A stretch of 64,000 bases of DNA, taken from positions 6,765,501 through 6,829,500 of the forward strand of contig OX327703.1 in assembly GCA_946807835.1 (NCBI GenBank), given 5' to 3'. This document shows positions 1 to 11,000 of this stretch, in pieces. The position numbers were made by a program, and so were the translations under genes. The DNA is from Ailanthus altissimus. Lineage: Eukaryota; Streptophyta; Magnoliopsida; Sapindales; Simaroubaceae. Positions within the stretch are counted from its first letter, which is position 1. The number at the start of each line of letters is the position of its first letter. The notes under the pieces were generated by a model. It ran no database searches. It was not told the origin of the DNA and saw only the letters and a program-made list of their open reading frames with translations.

Positions 1-177
1 TTCAAACAGATGTTTTACTCGTTCGACACTGACAAAAATGGGGACTTGACATTTGAAGAACTCAGAGAAGGCCTCAATGCAATTGGACAGAATGTTTCTG
101 ATCCCGATGTTGAAATGTTATTGGAAGCTGTGAGTTCAATTATAAGTATTTGCAATAACAATATGATTTGCTCTTGC

Positions 178-213
<36 letters not shown>

Positions 214-879
214 TGCTTTAGAGGGCAGATTTTATGTTGTAGCAATTTAAAATTCTCTCCATTTTTATTTCAAAAAGGCTGATGTTGATGGCAATGGCCT
301 TCTGAGCTGTGAGGAGTTTGTGACAATATTAGTTCACTTGAAGAAGGGTTTCAGTGATGACAGTCTCTCAAAAGCTTTCAATTTCTTTGATAAGAACGGC
401 AACGGATTTATCGAGTTTGATGAACTGAAAGAAGCATTGCTGGATGACAATTTTGGTCCCAACAATGAGCAGATTATCAAGGACATTATGCATGATGTTG
501 ACTTGGATAAGGTAACTCATCTGACTTAATTCTCCCCCACCCTTTACTTGCTTATAGCTTAAGTTTCAGTTGGCCGAAACCTTGTCAAGCAAGTAATTAA
601 CAAACAATTTCGACTAATTTCAATAATTGTGTTTGTGTTGAACAGGATGGTAGAATCAGTTATGAAGAGTTTCAGGCTATGATGAAAAGTGGCACGAACT
701 GGAAAATGGCGTCTCGGCAATATTCAAGAGCAATGATGAGTGCATTGAGCATCAAATTGTTCAAAGATAAATCAATGGAATTGACTAAGTCTATGGAATT
801 AAAGAAATCTATGGAGACGAGGAAATCCATGGAAATAAAGAGATCTATGGAACTAAAGAGTGCACTGAAACCGACTTAA
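1..879 (+). CDS. CPK24-like: Calcium-dependent protein kinase, C-terminal calmodulin-like part (CPK24-like, 5' end outside window)
   Basis: Three exons are visible: 1-129, 278-511 and 646-879, all joined in phase 0 with GT-AG introns, giving the last 198 residues. There are four EF-hand loops, each with Asp at position 1 and Glu at position 12: residues 9-20 ([12 protein letters not shown]), 45-56, 81-92 and 118-129. Then comes the short tail [17 protein letters not shown] typical of plant group III CDPKs. The kinase domain and autoinhibitory junction would lie left of the window. In the family, calcium binding to these EF-hands releases the kinase. Assignment to CPK24 rests on the tail and on the ARIADNE ligase neighbour, which converges on it. 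The oddity is the C-terminus: after the usual family end it runs into five copies of a K-S-M-E-x-x hexapeptide. No disabling mutation is visible. CDPK identity is certain; the exact orthologue is inferred. Confidence 0.93.
185..212 (+). repeat. (TG)14 microsatellite in a CDPK intron
   Basis: An uninterrupted TG dinucleotide run of 28 bases lies inside the intron at 130-277 of the CDPK gene. Confidence 0.95.
769..858 (+). repeat. 18-bp in-frame tandem repeat, five copies, encoding K-S-M-E-x-x hexapeptides
   Basis: Five consecutive 18-bp units near the end of the CDPK reading frame encode [24 protein letters not shown] and RSMELK, followed by SALKPT and stop. Lys/Arg, Ser, Met and Glu are kept while third bases drift (tcaatgg, tctatgg, tccatgg), so the units are not a recent slippage product. 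The segment is charged and probably helical. Confidence 0.9.
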
Positions 880-1094
880 GACCTGGAGAAAGGTGATGTG
901 ATGATGATCATGTTAAGGTAACAAATGTGTTATAACTGTTAGATTTATTTTCAGGTTGCAGTTGTTCGATCATGAGATTATTTCAATGAGAAACCGAACT
1001 CAAAAACAGTAGATGTTAATGGGGGAGCAGCACATTCAATTTGCTAACGTTAGATACTTGGTTTGTAAATCCTGCTGTTCATATGTTTCCTTGG

Positions 1095-1100
1095 AATAAA
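1095..1100 (+). terminator. Candidate poly(A) signal of the CDPK gene
   Basis: AATAAA lies 216 bases after the CDPK stop codon, in a T-rich tail. The stretch 880-1094 is then the 3' untranslated region. The following DNA to 2035, between the two convergent genes, holds only AT-rich sequence and the 3' untranslated region of the ligase gene. Confidence 0.55.
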
Positions 1101-2035
1101 AGCTCACTTTTTGCGTACTTTAGTAGATGAGTCTGTATTTTCGAATATTGCTAGCTGCAGCCATGACTGCTGTCGAGTTCTTTTATTTTAAAATTTTCCC
1201 TTTTTGCTTATTATGTGAACTATAAACAAAACGTCTCTCCTATGCTGGTTTGCACAAGATTCAAATTCCTACCTCTAATACCAACTAATTTTATAATCAA
1301 ACTAAGAAACATCCACTGCTTATTTTGAGTTGTAGAGTAACATGCCGACATGAATTTTTATATCTATTACTATGCTTGGATTTGCCACAAAGAAATCTAA
1401 GATTAGAATAAAACAAAATAATGATTGGAATTATAATCAAGGTGGAGCCAAAATAACCAGTAAACACAATATGCATATGGAATGGCTAATTGAATTTATT
1501 ATCTATTGACTACATATAAAAATTGTGATTTTTTTTTTTTTGGTGTTGTTTCCGGCATAAGTAAACACATCTCAAATGTATGATTAGCAATTCACAAAAG
1601 AGTATTTGGATTTGGTGCTCACAAATACTTATATATAATAACTAGTTGCTGACGCTCTATGTACAATAAACCACATACTATGATCCACCACACGCAGTTC
1701 AAAAAGAAGCGCTTTTTTTTGACCCCTTTCTTTTTCTTCTTTTTTGCTTAGTCCATGTCTACATAACCTTGTACTCGTTCAACAGCCTCCAAAAGACCAA
1801 AAATAAGGAAAAAAAAAATGAATTAAGTAAATAAACATAAGATTACAAAAGGAGCCACTGGACCTACTATACCAATAATTTTCCGACTGAATTTTCACGT
1901 TATTTGGAGCTTTGTTGAGAGAGTTCCTTTTCAACATAGATCCCACAACACAGAGGATTACAATTGTCCGGGAAAATGGTGGCAGAATGGATATTTACTG
2001 GGAAAGATCTCAAACTGAGAAGGTACAACTGTAGA

Positions 2036-5000
2036 TTACTTACCAGTATCATGGGAACCACCAATTCTACAGCCTCCTTTTCCCCTTCCACCTTTGCTTT
2101 TGCTGGCCCCTCCGCCATACTTTGAGCTAGTTATCTTGCTACAAGCTGCATGGGAGTCTACATCCGCTAGTCCATTCTCTAGAGCTCTGACCAGGTTCTC
2201 AAAGTAATTCTTCGTCACACTGGCAATCGAGAAGGAAAACATTTCAAATTACAAGAGATTGCTAATAATTTATCAAACATGTAGAAGTTATCAATTTGAA
2301 TTTTGTATGTTGACAATTATATGTTATGAAGAATGATGAAAACCAGATTCTTTATAATAATGAGAGACAGAACCGAAAGGGGCTTAAGATGCTGCAAGAG
2401 TTCTATTCCATATTCTTATACCATTATACTACATAAAAAACATTTAACATTCTTTTAACAGCAATTGCAGTCAAGATGAAATTCATTCAATTTTCTTTTT
2501 GTTGAAATGTATATAGCAGGTATAAATATGATAGGCGTAAAATAAGAAAGCACTAATAATGTTCCTTTTCTGTATAGAAGACTTCTTTTCTAGGACTGTC
2601 TCTTTTTCTATATATTATACTCTTTCTGTACAATGAATAATATAACAAAATCATATTCTCCTCTTTTACATGGTATCAGATCCATTATGCTCTCTTTGAT
2701 TCTTAGTTTTTCTAGCAAATCGCCCGTTTCCTTTCCTGCCACTGTGTTTTTCCTTTTTCCAGTGGTCGTGTACTCTATCATGACATCACCCATAATTCAC
2801 TAGCGAAACTCCAAGAAAACAAAGCTAAACCTCCGCTACACGCGCCATCATTGGAATCTAACCTTTTTTTTTGTTACGTGTGTGGACTCTCACCGCCGGC
2901 ATCCCTGTCCTCAAACAATACCAGCGATCACTTCTACGGTGGCCAGACAGTCATCTGCTTCTGCACGCACCACCTCTTTCCTCGGCTTCACGTTTTCTGA
3001 TCTCAGTCTCCGGCACGCACGAGGCTTCACCATCGGCACCAATCGCTTCAGACAACGCCAGCGACCCCAAAACCACCCACCGTGTCCCTTGCCATCACTG
3101 GCCACCGTCGCCGAAAAACCGCCCTTGTATTGCCGAAAAACTGCTTCTGGTTGTCTGTTGTCTTCTCCTTTCTCATTCTCTCTGATTTGTGAGCAAATAT
3201 GACTACTAAGAGGTCTAAAACAGGTTCAATTTTTCCCTTCAGTTCATTCCCGACTATTTCTGCTGAAAAACTAGTAAGGAGTAGTAATTATACTTCTTGG
3301 GCCGCATCTATTGAATTATGGTGTATGGGATATAACTTAGAAGACCATTTAACTACCAAGGTTATAGATTTAAAAAATAAAGATACAACTGAGTGAAAAA
3401 TGGTTAATGCCTTATTATGTAATCAATTATAGCAAACTATCGATCCTCAATTATATCCCATTTATAAGGCCTATCGAACATGTTTTGATATTTGGAATCA
3501 AGCTAAGTTCTTATTTACTAATGATATTCAAAGGTTGTACTCTGTGGTCTCGAGTCTGGTTAATCTGAAACAACAGTGTATGGAGATGTCAGAATTCCTT
3601 GGTAAGATGGTCTCCCTCAAAGCAGAGTTTAATTCACTTCTATGTTGTGGTGAAACTGTCATTGACGATTTTGCTCCAAGGGACAAATTCTTTATGGTTC
3701 TAACCCTAGCATCACTTAGCCCTGAGCTCCCATCAGTCCGTGATCAGATTCTTACTAGTGATGTTCCTTCCATCGCTGATGTCTTTGCCCGGCTGATTCG
3801 TGTATCTGCTCCAGGTCATCAGTCTGGATCCCCCACCACTGATTCAAAATCCTCCGTCTTGGCATCTCAGTCATAGCCTTCTTTTAAGGGAGAGCAAGGT
3901 GATCATGGAAAAAGTCGTCCCAAGTGAACTTATTGTCATCGATGGGGATATGGGAAAAATGTTACCTTGCTCAATCTGATCATTTTGACACTACTGACAA
4001 ACAACCTCCATCCATATCTCTCACTGGTACCAATTATAAGAAATACCTTAAATATCAAGCGACTAAGCAGTATACCTCTTCCATTGCCTTCGTTACACAT
4101 ATTGGTAATTCGATTGCTTGTCTTACTCAGTCCTCTTCTCTAAAACCCTAGGTCCTTGATTCTGGTGCCTCTGACCACATTTCTAGTAACTTTCAATTAC
4201 TTTCTCATATTTCTACATCTAAATCATTACTATTTGTCACCTTAGCTAATGGTTCCACAATTATTGCTCAAGCAGTTGGTCTCGCATATTCTCTTCCTTC
4301 CTTACCTTTAGTATCTATTCTTTATATACCGTGTTGTCATTTTAATCTTATATCTGTCAGTCAACTCACTCGCCCTTTAAATTGTGATATTACCTTTGTT
4401 GATGACTCTATTGTTGTACAAGATCGCAGTATAAGGCAGACAATTGGCACAGGACATGGGTCACAGGGGCTCTATCATCTCAGTCTTCCATAACCATCTG
4501 TAGCATGCACTGTCACTGAATCTCCAGCACTTATTCATAATTGTCTGGGACATCCGGGTCTGTCAAAACGAAAAATAATGATTTCAAATCTGTCTAGATT
4601 GTCGTCCTTAAATTCTGAGTCATGTCAACTTGAAAAACACTCGTATGTTTTTTTCCAAACGTATCAATAAACAGGCTGCGTCACCCTTTGAATTAGTTCA
4701 TTTTGATATTTGGAGTCCTAGTCAACTTCCTTCTGCTTTAGGGTTTAAGTATTTTGTTACATTTATTGATGACTATTCACGTTGCACTTGATTATTTTTA
4801 ATGAAAGATCGATTTGAATTATTCTCCACCTTTGAATTCTTTTCTGCAAAAATTAAGATAGTGTTTTACTACTCTTCGTACATTGCGAAGTGATAATGCA
4901 TGTAAATATTTTTCCGCTCCCTTTACTAAATTTATGTCTGCTTAGGGAATTTTACATCAGCCCTCTTGTGCCTACACTCCACGACAAAATAGAGTTGTCG

Positions 5001-8000
5001 AGCGTAAAAACAGGCATTTTATTGAAACTGCTCACACCTTACTTATCCATAATCACGTTCCTCTCCGTTTTTTAGCTGACACCGTTCTTACTGCGTGTTT
5101 CTTGATCAACCGTATGCCCTCTTCCGTCTTACAAAATAAAGTCCCTCATTCTCTTCTACATCCTGATACACTATTATATCCTATTTCACCTCGGGTTTTC
5201 GACTGCACATGCTTTGTCTATATCTTTTCTCCTGGCCAAGACAAGTTATCTGCTAGATCCATAAAGCGTGTCTTCCTTAGGTACTCCCGTCTTCAGAAAG
5301 GATATAGATGTTATTCTCCTGACACACGTCGGTATTTTATATCTGCTGATATCACATTTTTTGAATCTTCGTTTTTCTTCTCTTCCTCTTATTCCGAAAC
5401 ACAAATCATCATAGAAGTTCTTCTAATTCCTTATATTGCTCCTTCTTCTGTGTCATCCTTAGAGCCAGTATCTAAATCGGAGTCTACCATTCCATATCCA
5501 GCCTATAATAATCTTTTGCCTGTTCTTCTACAGATGATGTTATTAATATTGTTCCTGATGTAGATCCTATAGGTGCTGCTGTTGATACAGGTGATGCCAT
5601 TGATACTATTCTTATTGACTCACTGCTTGCCCCTGATTCCTCTCCAACTACAGTCTTGCCTTCTGATGAACAGTTTCTCATTGCTATTCGTAAAGATATA
5701 CAATCCACTCGCAATCCTCATCCTATATACAACTTTCTTAGTTATCATCACTCATCTTCCCCATATTATGCCTTTATGTCTACTTTATCTTTTGTTTCTA
5801 TCCCCAAAACACTTCGTGAGGCCCTTTCCCACTCTGGTTGGGGCCAAGTAATAGTTGAGGAAATGGCTGCTTTGTATGCTAAAGATACGTGGGAATTAGT
5901 TCGATTGCCACCAAGGCACTCCACAATTGGTTGTCGATGGGTATACACTATCAAAGTTGGACCTAATGGTCAAGTAGACAAATTAAAAGTTCGGTTGGTT
6001 GCAAAAGGATACACTCAGATTTATGGGTAGGATTATTGTGACTCTCTCCTGTGGCTAAAATGTCATCTATTTGGTTGTTATTATCTATGGTTGCTATTCG
6101 TCAGTGGCCTTTGCACCAACTTAATATCAAAAATGCTTTTTTTCATAATGAGCTTCAAGAAAAAATATATATGGAGCAACCACCTAGATTTGTTGCTCAG
6201 GTGGAGTCTGGTTTGATATGTAAGCTTCGTCGCTCATTATATGGTTTGAAACAATCTCCTCGTGCCTTGTTTGGCCGCTTCAGTACTGTTATCCAAGAGT
6301 TTGGCATGATCCAAAGTGAGTTAAATCACTCTATTCTCTATAAACATACACCACAAGGTCAGTGCATATATCTAGTAGTCTACATTAATGATATTTTCAT
6401 TATAAGAGATGATCAGAAAGGTATTAAGAATTAAAGAATCATTTGTTTCGTCATTTTCAGACTAAAGATTTGAGATTGCTCAGATATTTTCGTAGCATAG
6501 AGGTTGCCCAATCTAACTCTAGAATTGTTCTCTTTTAAAGAAAATATGCACTAGATATTTTAGAGGAAACAGAAATGTTAGACTATAGACCTATAGATTC
6601 TCCCATGAATTTTAATGCTAAACTTCTACCTAGACAAGGGAAGCCGTTTTCAGACCCTGAGAGATATCGAAGACTGGTTAGTAAACTTAATTATCTTATT
6701 ATCAAACGGCCTGAAATTTCCTTTTCAGTTATTGTTGTCAATCAGTTTCTACAGCCTCCATGTGATAGTCATTGGGATGCAGTTATCCGAATTTTACGAT
6801 ATATCGAAGGCACACCGGCAAATGATGTATGAGAATAAGGGTCACACAAGTTGTGGAATACTCGAATGCAGGTTGGGCAAGATCTCTATCGAATAGACAA
6901 TCTACTACCAGATATTATGTTCTTGTTGGGGTTAATCTTGTATAATGAAAAAGTAAGAAACAAGATGATGTTACCAGGTCAAGTGTAGAAGCAGAATACT
7001 GCGCCATTGCCTTATCTACATGTGAGCTTATATGGTTGAAACAATTAATCCAAGAATTAAAATTTACAGACATTTAACAGATAAAGTTATTTTGTGATAA
7101 TCAAGCTGCACTTCATATTCATCCAACCCAATGTTTCATAAAAGAACTAAACATATAGAAGTTGACTATCACTTTATTCAAGAGAAGATTTTGTCTGGCT
7201 ATATCTCTGCTAATCATGTTAGTTCAAATAACCAGCTAGCGGATATTCTTACTAAATCTCTCAGGGGTTCTCAAATTGATTTTATTTGTAACAAGCTTGC
7301 GTAACATAGGAAAACACTAATGATGTTCCTTTTCTGTATAGAAGACTTCCTTTCTGGGGCTGTCTCTTTTTCTATATATTGTACTCTTTCTGTACAATGA
7401 ATAATACAACAAAATCATATTCTCCTCTTTTACACTTTTCTATTACTATCTCTTCATAGATTAGTGATTGGGAAGATAGTCAATAAGACTATAGGCAGCA
7501 AAGTGCATTTACTTCTTCATGATCATAGCTAATGACATGGCAAATGTACAAAAAGACTACATTTATATACACAACCAAAATAAATTTATAAACACCAAAA
7601 TTATAGCTAATGACATTGCATTGAGAAATTCCTCGCATAAAATGTTGAGCAATTTTTGTCTTTTAGCAATTCAGAGAATTGCTGTCCATGTTAGAATTGC
7701 TGGTGCAAATTTTAAGAAAATGCATATGTCCACACAATAGGGCAAATTAATGCTGGCAAAATGACCCGTGGGTTTTTAAACCTGCGGATTCTAAACCCGA
7801 TCGAGTTAGGTATTTGGATAAATAAAATGAAAAAAATATAAAATTAGGTTGGGTAATTTTTTATCCAACATTTTCGAGTTAGATACGAGTAAGAATAATA
7901 AACCCCAACCCAACCTAAATACCTAGTATATATAACGTTTTACCCTAAAAATTAAAATCTGTACAATTTGAAACATGAGCAAATATTAGAAAAAAAAATT

Positions 8001-11000
8001 CCTCAATCTTTTGAAACTCAGCCGAAATCCTCTACCTACTCCCAGAGGTGTGGCTGGTTTTGGCCATAAGCACTAGCCTCACCCACACAGACGTCGTTGA
8101 TTTCACAGTAGGTTTGCTCATTGATGTCTTGAGAAAGATTTCTGGTACTAATCACTTTCACTCTGTGTGTCTCTCTCTATTTTTGTTCATTTTCTTTCAT
8201 TATTGATGTTAGATGTAATTTAATGCATTTTTGTTTGTCTCTTGATCTTGGTTCTTTGTTCTTCATGTGATTTTTTATATTTTCTTTTGTTGTTAAAAGT
8301 TGATTAAATCTTTTTTGTTGTTCTTCACAAAAATCTATTTCTTACATTCACTTTCTGCTGCATTTAGTTGTTTGGCTAAATCAATGTTCAGGAAAGCATG
8401 TAGTAATTGCGATGCACTATCTATCTAGACTGTTCCTTCTCTGTTGCTATGACAGTAGTGTGAATGCAATGACCTTAAGATTATTATTTGGCTGATCTCG
8501 ATATGTCATCTATTTTACTGATGTTATGGAAGGAAATACTGCAACTTATTTGGAATAGTTGGGGTGACTGAAGTGCCTGGAACTCCTTTCAAGATTCCGC
8601 TCAAACACGCATACAACCCTTGATGTGAATGGATGTGTTGGTATTAAGGTATGATTCTCTATTTCAGTTTTTTTTTAGTGGCTCTTTGAAGTGTTTTATA
8701 TAGGTGTTAAAATTAGATACTGAAATTATATGTATTTATATGAACTTGCTAATGGTAGACTTTGGTTTGTTTCTAAAACTGAGTGCCATGTGTTTGTGGA
8801 AAGTGTTCAATGCAATGGATAGTAATGCAATGAAGAGAGATGAATTGGGTCTGTGTGAATGGACTCTGGCTGTTTCATGTTTCTAGGCATCTGATTTCTC
8901 ATTATCATTATCAGCTTGTAATGTGTCTATAACTTAAAAGTTGCAATCTTTAACTTGATTTAGCTTGAAAGGCGTCCTTAGAATGATCTAGCCTGGGGTA
9001 TGTTTAGGATTGAGAATTATCTCCATTTGATGATTGCAACATGGTTCCATAGATTCTATTTTATCTTGCCTCCTCTCTCAGCTACTGGATTGGATTCTAT
9101 ATTTATTTGTTTAATGTAATGGCTACAATTGTGTTTCCCTGCCAACTGTGGTAATTATTTTCTTTTTAAAAACTATTAGATCAGCCAATATACGGTAGAT
9201 TGGTCTAAGGTTATCTACAAAATGTGTCGAAGTTCATTTCTTTTTGTGCATGTTGCTCTTCTCTCCACTAACTTTGTTACTTTCTCCACAATGTTTGGGA
9301 GTATCCCATTTTGTTAAGCTCCTATGTGAAACTAGCACTGTTTACTAATTCCTCGCTCATGGTTTTCAGGGGTGTGGCTTCATTGAACGAGATGACGAGG
9401 TATATCATGTGCCTAGTTTATATGCTTAATTTCTTTCGTGTGAAGGGTCAAGCTTTGACAGAAAATTGGAGCAGAATTTACTCTACATCAGCCCATCTTT
9501 TTTCCCCTTCCTCTAAACAATTCTTTGTACTGTTTTCATGCAATAATATTTAATTGGTCATCCTCGAGACTTTGGGACCTTATTTTCAATTGATGATTAA
9601 GAGATTAATAGTTGTCATTCTCTAAACCATTCTGAGTTTGTCTATCACTATTAGTAACATGATAACATTCAATATTGGCTATTAGTAACATGAGTTTGTC
9701 TATCACTACTTCCATTTAAGAAACAGAAAATTACATCCCTGGGCAATGAAAACTTGAGGTAGACGTGCATTATTTTGATTTCAGATTGGCTGTTTCTATT
9801 TACTTGTATTACTTTGCAGGTAAAAGCTCATTCTTTTTTCAAAGGAGTTAACTGGGAGAGCCTTGCCTTGCCTTGCAAAAGGTAGTACACATGCCCCTTT
9901 GTCTTTTTTGTAGATTTATGATATTTAAGTTGAATTGTTAACTGAGTGGTGAAAAGTTTGTTATTTGTGTATTATTTTTAGTTCTTGGTTGTATTGGCTG
10001 GTTGTTAAGAATTTTTGTATACAAAATATTTTGTCATATGCTTGTATGTGAAAATATTTGGGCAGTAATAGCATGGACTAGAACAGATCAATAATGGTAG
10101 TGAAAACTTGTTTGGTTCCTGTTTTTCTTTACTGAGCCTAACATGGATCAAGTTAAAATGTAAACTCTACAAAGGACTTGGTTGTATTGCATATTTGTAT
10201 TTATATAGATTTATTTTTTATTTATTTTGTAGGTCAAATATGTCAAATCCTACATAACATGAAGTGAACGATGATGTTCAAATTAGTGATGAAACTCCAA
10301 CTCAAGAATCAGTTCAAATTGGTAGTAGTGGTGAGAAAATGACAAGGTTACGATCGGTTGTATGGCAAAATTTTTATAAGAAAGAAGTCGACAAGCAAAA
10401 ATCCATACACAAATATTGTAGCAAAGTGTATGTGGGGAGAAGTACTAATGGAACTCATCATTTGCGGATTCATATGGACAAATGTCATATAAAGAAGTAC
10501 TGATGTAATTTGGGGCATTTGACAACTATATATAATTTAATATGTTTATATTGTTCTGATTAATGATTTTTATATATTTGTTTCTCTTTTATAGTATAAT
10601 GATTAATGATATTAAGTTGTTTTGTTTAAGTGATTTGTATATTTTAAAAATAATTTAATAATATTAGATTTAGTTATAATATAATTATTTAATAATTTGA
10701 CAATTATTTTTAAAAGTAATCTTTAAAATTCTTCCAAAAATAAGTTCAATAATATAGCCCAACAATAAAAATTGGATAATTGACCCCATGGGTTATACCC
10801 AATTTGATTGGGTGTAACCCAACCCAAACCCATTCTTAAGATTTGGGTAATGGGGTGGGTTGAAAGTAACCCAATCCATACGAGTATGGGTTTGGGTCAG
10901 GTGAAATCCAACCTAACCCAACCCAATTGCCAGCCCCTAGGGCTAATTAGTTATATACACACAATAATTGGACTTATTACTTAGTGCATACAACCTTACA

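Larger units (their letters stand above)
2500..7434 (+). mobile_element. Decayed Ty1/Copia retrotransposon in the last intron of the ARIADNE gene
   Basis: The left LTR is 2500-2670, starting TGTTGAAATG and ending TTTTACA. A primer site TGGTATCAGATCC (2671-2683) follows, complementary to initiator tRNA-Met. The right LTR (7300-7434) lacks roughly its first 40 bases. The 5-bp target duplication CTTTT flanks both sides (2495-2499 and 7435-7439). In order inside are gag, protease, integrase, reverse transcriptase and RNase H remnants with many stops. The element is antisense to the ligase gene. The damage shows it is old and immobile. Confidence 0.92.
7748..10939 (+). mobile_element. Non-autonomous hAT element in the last intron of the ARIADNE gene
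   Basis: The left end starts TAATGCTGGCAAAATGACCC; the right end, read inward on the minus strand, starts TAGGGGCTGGCAATTGGGTT. These are imperfect hAT-type terminal inverted repeats sharing CTGGCAA. The flanks carry an 8-bp target duplication with one mismatch: GGGCAAAT (7740-7747) and GGGCTAAT (10940-10947). Subterminal DNA is rich in AACCC/GGGTT motifs as usual for plant hATs. The inside lacks a transposase catalytic or dimerisation domain; it holds a BED-finger ORF near the right end and short exon-like segments around 8560-9881. Confidence 0.88.

Noticed and set aside
10..282. Open frame reading through the first CDPK intron
   Set aside because: It runs past a clear GT donor at 130 into the TG microsatellite; the spliced reading gives a perfect EF-hand protein.
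1900..2118. Minus-strand 72-codon frame overlapping the last ARIADNE exon
   Set aside because: It is another frame of the exon and the 3' untranslated region, with no known motif.
2871..3202. Proline/arginine-rich open frames in the Copia leader
   Set aside because: They sit between primer site and gag in a GC-rich leader, overlap one another on both strands, and match no family.
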